From NCBI GenBank assembly GCA_016708315.1, contig JADJGC010000023.1:806001-870000 (forward strand): DNA of 64,000 bases, in the 5' to 3' direction. This DNA is from a bacterium (lineage in GTDB: Bacteria > Zixibacteria > MSB-5A5 > CAIYYT01). This document shows, piece by piece, positions 8,207 through 17,604 of this stretch. Each line of letters opens with the position of its first letter. Position 1 is the first letter of the stretch. The notes beneath the pieces were generated by a model. That model saw only the letters and a list, made by a program, of their open reading frames with translations. It did not search any database and was not told where the DNA came from. The translations under genes and the position numbers were made by a program.

Positions 8207-10864
8207 TCACTTGATCACCGCAAACTTGCCGACGCGTTCGCCCACTTGTGATTCAACATGATAGAAGTACAGACCCGGCGCTATACCTTGCCCGTTACTC
8301 GTCAACATGTTCCAAACAAAGGTGCCGGAGCCGTCATGTTCGAGAGTCTGCACAAGATCACCTGCGAGCGTGTAGACCCTGATCGTCGCGGTAGCCGGTA
8401 GATTGACGAACTCCAACCGGCGTTCACCTTCCACGGTTTCCCAGGCTGCGCGCGCAACGTAAGGATTGGGAACAACGCGAACCTGATCGAGAGCAGCCGA
8501 GGCCGCTTCCTTATTCACGGAAGGAATGTTGAATACAAATTTGTCGTCTGCCCCGTTTACTGGAGCGCCGCCAACTTCAAAAACATCGCCAACTCGGTAG
8601 TTGTAGCTGGCTGTGTCCAATCGGAAGAACCACGAGTGTCCATAAGGAAACGCCTCGGGGTGCGATTGGTTGTCGTATGGCACATTGACGATCGAGATGT
8701 AATCGCGATTTCGCGGATCCCAGCCCGGTTCGTCGGCATCAAGGTGATATATCTCGGCGAGCACTTGCTGATTCGTGGTCGTATTCCAGACTTCAAACGG
8801 CAAGTTGATTGGTGTTACATCGTCATAGAACGAATATCCGAGTGATCCTGTCGCCGTAAAGCGCAACTGATATGTCGAACGGAAGTGGACATCGCCGCCG
8901 ATCGGGAAGCCAAATGCGCTGCCCATCGGACCGTAGGAATATCCGAGTTCCAGCGTCGTGTCGGCGCCTGCGGAGAAACTCACCTGCTTGAAGTGACGCG
9001 GTTCTCTTTCGCCATTGAATACGAATACTTGCACACCATCGACGACAGGGGCTTGTGCCAAGTCGCCGCTCTGGTCGGTCATGTCAACTGCCAGAGTATC
9101 TCCAGTCGTACGATTCACGACATACCACGATGTCGTGTACATGTCTTCCTTGAATCCAACTTCATATTCCTCGCCGCTGAATTGCGAGTCGTCAAATAGT
9201 ACTGGAACAACGTTTCCATCGGATGCGGTTGCGCCGCCTTCGACCTCATGCCTCAATGTACTCTCGACGGGAACATAGCCCGCCGGATTAGATCTCGGCA
9301 CTGCCGCTCCGGCGTTGTCATCGGAACCGGGTCGGCCATACGCGGTTTGAAGCGGTCCCACGCCGGCGCTGGAATCGCCTTTGTCGAATGCGACTACGGA
9401 ATACCAGTATTCGAATCCGTTGACGAGCGCAGTATCAACATAGGTGTGAGGAATCGGCTCTGAAGCGTCTTCAACACGCCAGATAGCCAACGGAACATAA
9501 TCGGGTCCGAGGCTGCCGTCATTGTTGCGGACCAAACGGCCCCAACTGGCGCCTTGATCCGTGGAGCGGTATAGCTTGTAGCCGGCAAAGTCAGCGACTC
9601 CCAGAAGCGGGTCAACACTTTCTGGCGCGGTATTGTCCCATGACAAACGCGCTTCGTTATTGCCAGAAAGCACCGTCAGCTTTGATGGCTTCGGCGGCGT
9701 CGGACCGACAAAGTGATTGGAGTATACAGTCTGTGCTATCTTGGACTTGTTGCGAAAATCTTCTTCATCATATCCTGCGATAATGGCAAATCCGATTCTG
9801 ATGGTTTTGCCTTTTTCGAGATTGATTCCCGAAGTTGCCTGGACATAGTATTGATCTGTCGGCGGCAGCGATTCTTCATAGATGTGATCGGTGATGTAGG
9901 CATACTTCTCGCGATCATTTGTATTCTCGATTCGCTCCCACTCGCCGGTACGAAATGCTGTCATACCGATGTTGTCGGGAGTTTCGATGTAGCGTGTACC
10001 CATCACACCGGTAACAACACTCGGACCCCAGCCCGGATCATATCCGTCGGCATCGTAAGTCCAAGCCAAATTCTGAGAAGTGTCAGAAGCGACCAAGTCG
10101 CCGAGACGGCCATTCTCTCCCGAACCATCCGGCCCACCGATGTCGAAATCGCAGTAGAGACCAAAAGCGAAGTTTTCGTAATCGTTATCGCTCTTGTTCG
10201 TGATATCGAGAACAACGAACATAACATCTTCGTTGTAGCTGTAATTCCACTGATAGATTGTCTGGACCATTTCCAGACCCATCAAAGACGAACCGAGACC
10301 GGCATCATTGAAACGATAGATGCTTTCTTGCAATGATGATGGTCCGCCGGAATAGAAGCTCTCCGTCTGCGGATCCCAGACTTCATTGTATACCCATTCA
10401 CCGGTCTGCGGATCATAGTGACGCCAGCCGTATGCAGGATTGTCGCGCCCGGCACCGGTAGTGTCGTCGCGGTCGAATTCGTAGCGAGTCGAATCGGTCG
10501 AAAGCCGGATACGATAATCAGTCGCGGTCGCATACGATGTGAGCGGAGCGTAGTCATCGTCTGAGTCAGCCAGAAGCGTATCGCCCGACACGACACTTGC
10601 ACCCATCCAGTATTTCAGTTCTGCAAGGTAGTCATGTCCTGAGCCCTTCGGCCATTCACCTGAAGGAAATCCGAGATGGCTTAACCCGCCGATTGTGCCC
10701 CAGTTGGAAACTGTCGTTCTGATATTGCCCTTGTCATGCGTGATTAGATCCTGCAATTCCGGAGCAGGAACTTGCGAACCCGCCGAGGCGGCAAACAACC
10801 CGCCGCCCGAAATCGCGAGTAGAGCGGCAACGCAAACGGCGACTATCGATAATCCACTATGCAT
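8207..10864 (-). CDS. Large secreted protein with a fibronectin III-like region and C-terminal FlgD/T9SS-like sorting tail
   Basis: The ATG at 10864 follows GAGG at 9 nt and starts a hydrophobic signal (MHSGLSIVAVCVAALLAISG). An alternative ATG lies at 10873. The product is about 885 residues. An Ig/fibronectin III-like segment near residues 390-510 contains PSKLTVLSGNNEARLSWDN and GYKLYRSTD. The last 80 residues match the FlgD Ig-like or Por-sorting type: IRVYTLAGDLVQTLEHDGSG, then GLYFYHVES and a terminal GKFAVIK. It is probably exported to the cell surface, with no catalytic residues recognised. It lies 29 nt after the TonB receptor and 20 nt before PorV, in one operon. Confidence 0.83.
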   Translation of the reverse strand: MHSGLSIVAVCVAALLAISGGGLFAASAGSQVPAPELQDLITHDKGNIRTTVSNWGTIGGLSHLGFPSGEWPKGSGHDYLAELKYWMGASVVSGDTLLADSDDDYAPLTSYATATDYRIRLSTDSTRYEFDRDDTTGAGRDNPAYGWRHYDPQTGEWVYNEVWDPQTESFYSGGPSSLQESIYRFNDAGLGSSLMGLEMVQTIYQWNYSYNEDVMFVVLDITNKSDNDYENFAFGLYCDFDIGGPDGSGENGRLGDLVASDTSQNLAWTYDADGYDPGWGPSVVTGVMGTRYIETPDNIGMTAFRTGEWERIENTNDREKYAYITDHIYEESLPPTDQYYVQATSGINLEKGKTIRIGFAIIAGYDEEDFRNKSKIAQTVYSNHFVGPTPPKPSKLTVLSGNNEARLSWDNTAPESVDPLLGVADFAGYKLYRSTDQGASWGRLVRNNDGSLGPDYVPLAIWRVEDASEPIPHTYVDTALVNGFEYWYSVVAFDKGDSSAGVGPLQTAYGRPGSDDNAGAAVPRSNPAGYVPVESTLRHEVEGGATASDGNVVPVLFDDSQFSGEEYEVGFKEDMYTTSWYVVNRTTGDTLAVDMTDQSGDLAQAPVVDGVQVFVFNGEREPRHFKQVSFSAGADTTLELGYSYGPMGSAFGFPIGGDVHFRSTYQLRFTATGSLGYSFYDDVTPINLPFEVWNTTTNQQVLAEIYHLDADEPGWDPRNRDYISIVNVPYDNQSHPEAFPYGHSWFFRLDTASYNYRVGDVFEVGGAPVNGADDKFVFNIPSVNKEAASAALDQVRVVPNPYVARAAWETVEGERRLEFVNLPATATIRVYTLAGDLVQTLEHDGSGTFVWNMLTSNGQGIAPGLYFYHVESQVGERVGKFAVIK

Positions 10865-10893
10865 GGGTTTCATCCTCTGCACTTTCGCACGGT

Positions 10894-13587
10894 TTAGAAT
10901 ATCCATTCCAACCCCCACTGAATGCTTCTTGGCGTATCAAAATTCTGCGGATCTTTTGCCAAGAGGCGTCGAATATCATTGACGTCTTCGGGAGTTGCAT
11001 CTCCGGGCGGGTCGTAGCTTAAGCCGAAGTTGTAGCCATCGATGTCAGCAAGTCCGGTGCGCGAATAGACGTTCACGACATTACGCCGGTCGAGAAGATT
11101 GTTGACTTCGACGAAAAACCGCAGCTTGCTCGTCTTTCCACTGAACGGGTAGAAGTCCTTGTCGAAGCGCATATCGACCCGATAGGTAGCGGGCATCCTG
11201 CCTTCGTTTAAGCCGCCAAGACGCATGCCTTGTTCGTCGGTGCGAGTGTACGGCATTCCCGATCCATAGGTGAAGAATGTGTTGAGTCCCCACGCGGTCG
11301 GCATGTTGACGCCGAACAGTGTGATCTTCTGGTTTCGCGGCACCCGGAAATCCAAGTTGATGTTTAGCGTATGGCGCTGATCAAACGAGAGCGGGAATTC
11401 CTGAACAGGAATCACCGGCGCATCGTCGCCTTGCGTGAAGTAGTTGTAATAGAATTCGTTTGCGTCGGATGAGTTGCCTTCAGCAACCATATAGGAGTAG
11501 TTGATTGATCCGTTGAGATTCTGGTTGCCGGTCTTCGTTACAGCAAAATCCAGACCTTTGACCGAACCATAATCGCCGTTGTAATACTGCGTGTAGGTTC
11601 CTGAAGGCGCTACGATTGAACGGCTCGAAACGAGATTGGAGACGTCCTTGTAATAAGTGGTAGCGTTGAGACGAATGTCGTCAGCCAATCTCTGTGTAAT
11701 ACCCAACTCGTAAGAAACCGTCTTCTCCGGTTCCATATCCGGATTACCAACAATCGGATAACCGGTTGTCAAGTCAGCCTGAAGGTTGGTGAACATGAAC
11801 GGGTACTGCGGCACCTGGTAATAGTAACCGTAGTTGGCGTGGAACAGCGTGTTCTCGGAAACTGGATGTGAGAAACCAACTCGCGGCGAAATGTGAGTCT
11901 TGCTCTTGGAGCGAAGGCGCTTCTCCTTGGTGCCTGGATCTTCCCAATAGTCGATTTCTGCATTGAGATAATCGAGCCGCAATCCGGCATTTATGATCAT
12001 GTAGCCAAGTTCGATCTTGTCTTGCAGGTACGCCGCTGCATAGCTCGGCCCAACATCGTACTTTTCTCCGTAAGGCCGGACATTGAAGAACTGCTTGTTG
12101 TCCCAAATGAGGCGGTTCTGGCGGAACTCGCCGCCGACGCTCAACTGATGGTACTTATCAACCTGCGACAATACATCGAATCCAGCCGACTTGTACGATG
12201 ACTTACGATAGAGGTAGTACGGATAGAACAAGGTATCGTTAACGTAACCGCTATAGTAGTAAGTCGAGTCGACTGCATAGTTGTCCTGAATTGTGCCATT
12301 GTAATTTCCATTTTCATCTACCGAGTACCCGGGCCACTTGTCCCAATAGACATCGAACAGATGATCTGGCGCCAACTTCGTCGAGGTCTCGAAGTAACCT
12401 GCCCTGAACGACACAACTGTGTTGGTGGACAGTTGAAGCGTGGCGCTGCCGCCAAAACGTGCGGCGTCGTTCTTGATTAGTCCGGAGTTTTGAAGTGCAA
12501 AGTCGTATGAATAGCCGTTTACGTCGCGATGTTCATAACGCTCTTGCTCGCGCTCGTAGATGTTGGAATACACTGTGACTTTGAGATTCTGCAGAGGGCG
12601 AAGCGTTACCTTTGTGGTAAGAGTCCAGCTCTCGGCCTGGTTATGCGGAAGGTATCCGCCGTTGTTCCAGTACTCAATTGAATTGAAGAAATTCGCCCGA
12701 TCATTTTGCAATAATGGAATCGGACCGGACAGATTGAACACGCCGTAATAATTGTCAGTGCGTCTGGTCTTGTCGAATTCGCCGGTTCTGACATTGTATG
12801 GTTTGCTGAGTCCGTCGGCCAGCTTCAGCTTACCTGCATAGGTGCTTGAACCTTCTTGAGTAAGAGCATTCACAACACCTGATAGTGCTTCACCGTACTC
12901 CGATGAATAACCGCCGCTCGTCAAGCTGACAGTTTCCAAAGCATCCGGATTGATTCGTGTACCGAGCCCGCCGGAGAATTGATCCTGTACCGGCATACCG
13001 TCAAAGTAGTAGGTAACTTCACCGAATCGACCGCCGCGAACGTGCAGTCCGCCATCGCGGTCGGCAACGGTGCCGTTCATTCTTAGAATAACTTGCCCGA
13101 TGTTCCGCGAGTTCGGCTGAAGCTCGAGCTCTTCTCTGCTGATAGAGCGAACTGAAGCAGTCATGTCCTTCTGTATTAGCGGTCGCTCGGCATATACCGT
13201 CACAACGCTATCAAGTTTTACGGTTTCCGGTTGTAGCACGATTTCGACTGGAGTGGTAAGATCAAGAAGTACCTTGAGTCCGCTGCGAATCTCGGTCTTG
13301 TGCCCGATCAATTCGACGGCCAGATCATAGGTAGCAACCGGAAGATTTAGGAGATAGAATTCGCCGTCAAGGTCAGTTACCGTTACTATAGGCTGCCCAA
13401 CGATGGACACCGTCGCACCCGGAAGCGGTTCGCCGCTTTCTGCCGAGGTTACGGTTCCCGAGATTTTTCCCGTCGTCTTGGCCTCGAGACTTGCAGCCCC
13501 ATTCGCTAATAGAATGACTCCGAGCGAACATATGAGTCTGAGAATCTTACTCAAGCTACCTCCGGCTGTTGCTTTCGTTAACGACAT
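10894..13587 (-). CDS. TonB-dependent receptor with N-terminal carboxypeptidase-regulatory-like domain
   Basis: After the signal peptide comes a CarboxypepD_reg-like domain (GKISGTVTSAESGEPLPGAT, then GEFYLLNLPVATYDL, residues 40-125). A plug domain follows (VRGGRFGEVTYYFDGMPVQD, then GGYSSEYGEALSGVVN), and then a 22-strand-type barrel rich in Tyr and Asn. The C-terminus ends SIQWGLEWIF, a classic outer-membrane terminal Phe. It probably imports an unknown ligand across the outer membrane. The ATG at 13587 has only a weak Shine-Dalgarno. A TTG at 13554 follows GGAGGT and would also give a good signal peptide. It is the first gene of a three-gene operon. Confidence 0.9.
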   Translation of the reverse strand: MSLTKATAGGSLSKILRLICSLGVILLANGAASLEAKTTGKISGTVTSAESGEPLPGATVSIVGQPIVTVTDLDGEFYLLNLPVATYDLAVELIGHKTEIRSGLKVLLDLTTPVEIVLQPETVKLDSVVTVYAERPLIQKDMTASVRSISREELELQPNSRNIGQVILRMNGTVADRDGGLHVRGGRFGEVTYYFDGMPVQDQFSGGLGTRINPDALETVSLTSGGYSSEYGEALSGVVNALTQEGSSTYAGKLKLADGLSKPYNVRTGEFDKTRRTDNYYGVFNLSGPIPLLQNDRANFFNSIEYWNNGGYLPHNQAESWTLTTKVTLRPLQNLKVTVYSNIYEREQERYEHRDVNGYSYDFALQNSGLIKNDAARFGGSATLQLSTNTVVSFRAGYFETSTKLAPDHLFDVYWDKWPGYSVDENGNYNGTIQDNYAVDSTYYYSGYVNDTLFYPYYLYRKSSYKSAGFDVLSQVDKYHQLSVGGEFRQNRLIWDNKQFFNVRPYGEKYDVGPSYAAAYLQDKIELGYMIINAGLRLDYLNAEIDYWEDPGTKEKRLRSKSKTHISPRVGFSHPVSENTLFHANYGYYYQVPQYPFMFTNLQADLTTGYPIVGNPDMEPEKTVSYELGITQRLADDIRLNATTYYKDVSNLVSSRSIVAPSGTYTQYYNGDYGSVKGLDFAVTKTGNQNLNGSINYSYMVAEGNSSDANEFYYNYFTQGDDAPVIPVQEFPLSFDQRHTLNINLDFRVPRNQKITLFGVNMPTAWGLNTFFTYGSGMPYTRTDEQGMRLGGLNEGRMPATYRVDMRFDKDFYPFSGKTSKLRFFVEVNNLLDRRNVVNVYSRTGLADIDGYNFGLSYDPPGDATPEDVNDIRRLLAKDPQNFDTPRSIQWGLEWIF

Positions 13588-14180
13588 CAGCTATTTCTCT
13601 TGCGCTGGTTTGCGGTTAGTCTCCCGCAGAAGGCGTCGGGTCATCGGATACTTTATCAAAGATGTGAGTCGTCGCAGGAATTACATTCACCGATGACTTC
13701 GGCTGATTGCTGATCTCACAGAATGTATCGGTACCTCGTAACCTTTTTTAACGATTGGAGGGACAAAATTCGAGTTTTTTGCAATACGAATGAAACATCG
13801 ATGAAGCGACAAACTATGACTGGTCTGCATCTTGGCAGACAGCCGGCTGCTTTGCGTTTCAAGTTGAATGCAGATTAGGGGCCAAGCGGTCTGAACCAAG
13901 TTTTTTTCTGATTATTCGTTTCAGAGCGGTGCAAACTTCTCTGATAAAGGTTAAGGGGAATCTTTGCTTACCGATAAATTCTTAGAGCAGAAGCCACTAC
14001 GATGGATCGCCAGTGCGAATGAGTTAACCTTGCACCGGTAAGGTTATGCATTCATTTATCTTCTGTGACTAACAAGTGACCTTCACCAGGAGGGTGCCGG
14101 ATGGCGCACAAAGCGCCGGGTGAGCATAATCCGAACCTGACAATCTTCTCGAAGTTTGTTCTCCGAGTGAGAGTAAACTC
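13588..14180. other. 593-bp divergent intergenic region, no gene seen
   Basis: This stretch separates the TonB operon (minus) from the binding protein/kinase operon (plus). It contains several T-runs (near 13744, 13774 and 13901) but no convincing ORF. Near 14103-14117 a GGCGC-ACAAA-GCGCC hairpin sits about 65 nt before the ATG at 14181. I could not match it to any riboswitch class. Promoters for both operons must lie here, but I cannot assign their boxes with confidence. Confidence 0.5.
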
Positions 14181-15119
14181 ATGAGACATATTGCAGCGGC
14201 AGTCGTCTGCTCGCTCTGTCTTGCAGTTTTCGGCGTTGATGCGCCGGTTATTGCAGGACAGCGCATTGCTGTGCTTTATTCAGACTCGACGAAGCATACC
14301 CAGAGGACTATCTCCGGCTTGGAGTGGTCGCTTAAAAGTTGCGACCCGCCTTGCGAGATGTTCCAACACTACCTTTCCGCCATTGACGAAAAGCAGAAGA
14401 GCGAAGTCGCCGCACTGAAACCTGATATTCTCATTACCATCGGCAGCACCGCAACAGCTTTTGCTGACAAGAATTTCCCGGCGATACCAGTTGTGTTTGC
14501 CAAGGTGCTCAATCCGATTGAATCCGGCTTCATCAAGTCCTGGGATAATCCCGGCGGCCATGTTACGGGTGCTGCACTCGACATTCCCGTTCTCCAACAG
14601 ATTCAGAAGTTTTCAGCTGTCATACCAAGCCTCAAACGTATCGGTGTTGTCTACACCAGCAACTCGCAACGACTGGTGGAAGAAGCCCGCAAGGCTTGCG
14701 CCACACTGGGGCTTACACTGGTCGAAATCAAAATTGGCACGTCAAAGGAATTGCCGGCTGCGATCGATAGCCTCTGCCGCGTTGCCGATGGTATCTGGAC
14801 AATAGCTGACGAGCTCCTATCCTCACCACAGTTCATCCGCCACACTCTCGTAGAGACCCTTCGCGCCAAGATTCCGATTATGGGATTCAATCAGAATTTC
14901 GTCGAAAACGGCGCGCTCTTCTGTCTGGAAGCTGACTACAAGTTTATTGGGAGACAGGCCGGCGAATTAGCGTTGGCACTTATGAACGGAAAAAGTGTTA
15001 GCACGATCAAGCCGACGGTTCCGGATGTTGTCTATCTCTACTTGAATCTCAAGTCGGGGAAACTACTTAACATAGACTTCGCACCCGAGTTGATCAGCGT
15101 TGCCAAGGAGACCTACTGA
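14181..15119 (+). CDS. Periplasmic substrate-binding protein, ABC_sub_bind family
   Basis: This 312-residue protein has a signal peptide (MRHIAAAVVCSLCLAVFGVD, cleavage near AGQ). The fold pattern is of the DUF534/ABC_sub_bind type: RIAVLYSD, ILITIGSTATAFADKNFPAI, PVVFAKVLNP, IGVVYTSNS and PIMGFN. Such proteins bind small ligands in the periplasm, often for ABC importers, but no permease or ATPase gene is here. Its TGA overlaps the ATG of the sensor kinase by one base. It may therefore be a ligand-binding partner of that kinase rather than a transporter component. Confidence 0.85.
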   Translation: MRHIAAAVVCSLCLAVFGVDAPVIAGQRIAVLYSDSTKHTQRTISGLEWSLKSCDPPCEMFQHYLSAIDEKQKSEVAALKPDILITIGSTATAFADKNFPAIPVVFAKVLNPIESGFIKSWDNPGGHVTGAALDIPVLQQIQKFSAVIPSLKRIGVVYTSNSQRLVEEARKACATLGLTLVEIKIGTSKELPAAIDSLCRVADGIWTIADELLSSPQFIRHTLVETLRAKIPIMGFNQNFVENGALFCLEADYKFIGRQAGELALALMNGKSVSTIKPTVPDVVYLYLNLKSGKLLNIDFAPELISVAKETY

Positions 15120-16780
15120 TGTCACTGCTTAGATCATTGCATGACACTCTGGGCCTTAAGTGGCGGCTGATTCTCGGCGTAAGCGCGCTCTTGGTTGTGA
15201 GTTCGCTTCTGCTGTCGATGTTCCTGCTTGAGGAATTCTCTCAGACAGCAACTTATGGATTGAAGCAGCGGGGCAGTTCGCTGGCACGCAACCTGGCTCA
15301 CAACGCCGAGTTTGGCGTCATGCTGGAAATCAGCTCCGAGCTCGACGGCTTGATTCAAGGTATGCGAACCGAACCGGATATCCTGTTTGCCCAGATATAC
15401 AACTCCGATGCCGTACTACTGGCGCAAGGGCTCAGTGATAACATCCCGGATTCCGTCATTCAATCAGACAAAGAATCTCTCGCTGTAAGCGACTCTTCCG
15501 GCAACAACGGACACAATGTCGAAACTCGCGAACTGATCTTGCCGAACGCCGGTGAATGCATTGAAGTCATCGCAACAGTCGTCGCTCATACGCCGGAAGT
15601 TTCGAAAGAAGAACTGGGATCGGCCAGCATCGCCAAGGAATCGAATCAACGGGGCGAGACTATTGGCTATGTTCGCATCGCGATCAGCGCAGGCGAAACC
15701 AAGGCAAAGATCGCTGAAACACGGCAAATGATCGTTTACTTCACACTGCTATTGGTGATGCTGGGTATTCTCCTCTCGGTCACTCTTGTCAAGATGATCG
15801 CCAGTCCGATCAACACTCTTGTAGAAGCAACGGAACGGTTGGCTGCGGGCGATTTGTCCCAGCGCGTTCATGTTCAGACCGACGCCGAACTTGAACGACT
15901 GGCGCTCGCGTTCAATACGATGTGCGACTCGCTCGAAAAGACTCAGAAAGAACTTGAGCTGCACAATCAGACATTGGAAGAAAAAGTCCGTGAGAGGACA
16001 CAGAAGCTCGAAGAAGTTCAGAAACAGGTCATTCAGTCGGAGAAAATGGCCGCTGTCGGACAGCTCGCGGCAGGTGTTGCCCACGAGTTGAACAATCCGC
16101 TTGGTGGCATTCTCGGCTACGCGCAGTTTGCGCTTGAGAAACTCGCCGGTGGGCAATTGGTGGAAAAAGATTTCACCGCTTTCCAACGCTATCTATCAGA
16201 CATCGAACTACAGGCGCGCCGCTGTAAGATGATTGTCAAGAATCTGCTAAAATTCAGCCGCTCGTCCGACAAAATGGAATTCGATCTAGTCGATGTCAAC
16301 TCGGCGTTGGAAGAGACCTTTGTTTTCACCTCGCACCAATTGGGTATGAAGGATATTCATCTTGACGTGTCGCTTCAGCCGGGTCTTCCAAGAGTGCTCG
16401 GAAACGTCAATCTGCTCCAGCAGGTATTCACGAATATTCTGATAAACAGCATGCAGTCAATGCCTTCGGGCGGAGACCTGAGAGTGACAACAAGCTTCAA
16501 CCCGCCGGTAGGAGAGTTTAGCGGCGCTGTCGAAATCTCCTTCACCGATAGCGGAGTGGGTATCCCGGAGGAAAACCGAAACAAGATATTCGAGCCATTC
16601 TTCACAACCAAGAAGGTGGGTGAAGGTACCGGCCTGGGCCTGTCTGTTTCTTATGGAATCATCCGTGATCACGGCGGCGACATAAAACTCGATTCAACTG
16701 TCGGCACGGGCTCAACTTTCACGGTAGTTTTACCGATTGTAAGAGAGACAGCCAGAATAACAGCAAAAGCTACATCTTAG
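15119..16780 (+). CDS. Membrane sensor histidine kinase with HAMP domain
   Basis: This is a 553-residue sensor. TM1 lies near residues 17-37, followed by an extracytoplasmic domain of about 165 residues, TM2 near 203-226, HAMP (about 227-280) and a coiled coil. The HisKA domain has phosphoacceptor His322 in VAHELNNPLGGILGYAQF. The HATPase_c domain shows an N box (LINSMQSM), G1 (DSGVGIPEENRNKIFEPFFT) and G2 (GEGTGLGLS). It belongs to the NtrB/ZraS-like class by its HELNNPL motif. It is translationally coupled to the binding protein upstream and followed by two receiver genes, so a two-component relay is clear. The stimulus is unknown. Confidence 0.92.
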   Translation: MSLLRSLHDTLGLKWRLILGVSALLVVSSLLLSMFLLEEFSQTATYGLKQRGSSLARNLAHNAEFGVMLEISSELDGLIQGMRTEPDILFAQIYNSDAVLLAQGLSDNIPDSVIQSDKESLAVSDSSGNNGHNVETRELILPNAGECIEVIATVVAHTPEVSKEELGSASIAKESNQRGETIGYVRIAISAGETKAKIAETRQMIVYFTLLLVMLGILLSVTLVKMIASPINTLVEATERLAAGDLSQRVHVQTDAELERLALAFNTMCDSLEKTQKELELHNQTLEEKVRERTQKLEEVQKQVIQSEKMAAVGQLAAGVAHELNNPLGGILGYAQFALEKLAGGQLVEKDFTAFQRYLSDIELQARRCKMIVKNLLKFSRSSDKMEFDLVDVNSALEETFVFTSHQLGMKDIHLDVSLQPGLPRVLGNVNLLQQVFTNILINSMQSMPSGGDLRVTTSFNPPVGEFSGAVEISFTDSGVGIPEENRNKIFEPFFTTKKVGEGTGLGLSVSYGIIRDHGGDIKLDSTVGTGSTFTVVLPIVRETARITAKATS

Positions 16781-16801
16781 CTCAATAGGGACCTATAAAT
16801 C

Positions 16802-17164
16802 ATGACGGACACTAGAAAGATTTTAGTCGTTGATGATGAGGAAGTTATGCGGGAGTTCCTGCTCGAAGTCTTTTCGACGCAGGAGCCGCTTGGGGCACAT
16901 AACGGCGATGAAGCGCTGTTGATGATCAGCAACAACCCGGTTGGGCTCGTCATTACCGACCTCAAGATGCCCGGAATGGACGGCTTGACACTGCTGAAAA
17001 AGATCAAGGAAACTGACAAGTCAATTAAGGTCATTGTAGTCACCGGCTACGCCTCGCTTCAGACAGCCTCTGAATGTATACAGGCCGGCGCCAGTGACTT
17101 TCTCAAGAAGCCTTTTTCAATTGAACAAATTCGAAAGGCTGTGCACGCGGCAGTAGGATCATGA
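16802..17164 (+). CDS. Single-domain response regulator receiver
   Basis: This CheY-like protein has 120 residues and no output domain. It shows the acidic pair (ILVVDDEE), the phosphoacceptor in LVITDLKMPGMDGL, the conserved Thr in VVVTGYA and the Lys in FLKKPF. It lies 21 nt after the kinase and overlaps the next receiver by 4 nt. It probably takes phosphate from the kinase and passes it on or acts by protein contact. Confidence 0.92.
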   Translation: MTDTRKILVVDDEEVMREFLLEVFSTQEPLGAHNGDEALLMISNNPVGLVITDLKMPGMDGLTLLKKIKETDKSIKVIVVTGYASLQTASECIQAGASDFLKKPFSIEQIRKAVHAAVGS

Positions 17165-17604
17165 TGAATCACGGCAACCGCCAAATTCGCAGCGTTCTCG
17201 TCGTTGACGACACGGAGATCATCCGCGATCTATTAGTGGATGTACTGCGCAACGACGGCTATGTGGTCGACAAGGCCACCAATGGCATCGAAGCGGTTGA
17301 GATGGTTGCCAAACAACATTTTGATCTGGTCTTTACGGACATGCATATGCCGCGGCAGGATGGTCTCACAACCGCGAAGAAAGTGCATGAAACCGATCCG
17401 GCCACATTCGTAATCGTTACTGACAGCTATCCAGACAAGTTAAGCCACGCGACACTCAACCAGGCTGTCGTCGGCACCATTTGCAAACCGTTCGATTTGG
17501 CAGAACTTCGAGCGGTATTACAGCGGGTCGAAGAAATCGCCGCTTCAAAAAGCGCATCGAAGCAAGGAGCGACAAAATCGCCAGCGAAAGTGCTCGAATC
17601 TTAA
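17161..17604 (+). CDS. Single-domain response regulator receiver with a short Lys/Ser tail
   Basis: This is a 147-residue receiver: VLVVDDTE, the acceptor Asp in LVFTDMHMPRQDGL, IVTDSYP in place of the usual TGY/TAY, and the Lys in ICKPFDL. A short Ala/Ser/Lys-rich tail (residues 125-147) replaces any output domain. The start is ATGATG overlapping the previous gene. Its last 120 nt are overlapped by the longest reading frame of the following hybrid kinase. Confidence 0.9.
   Translation: MMNHGNRQIRSVLVVDDTEIIRDLLVDVLRNDGYVVDKATNGIEAVEMVAKQHFDLVFTDMHMPRQDGLTTAKKVHETDPATFVIVTDSYPDKLSHATLNQAVVGTICKPFDLAELRAVLQRVEEIAASKSASKQGATKSPAKVLES

Noticed and set aside
9713..10336. A 207-codon plus-strand ORF inside the large secreted protein
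   Set aside because: It is the antisense shadow of a well-supported gene with sorting tail and signal peptide.
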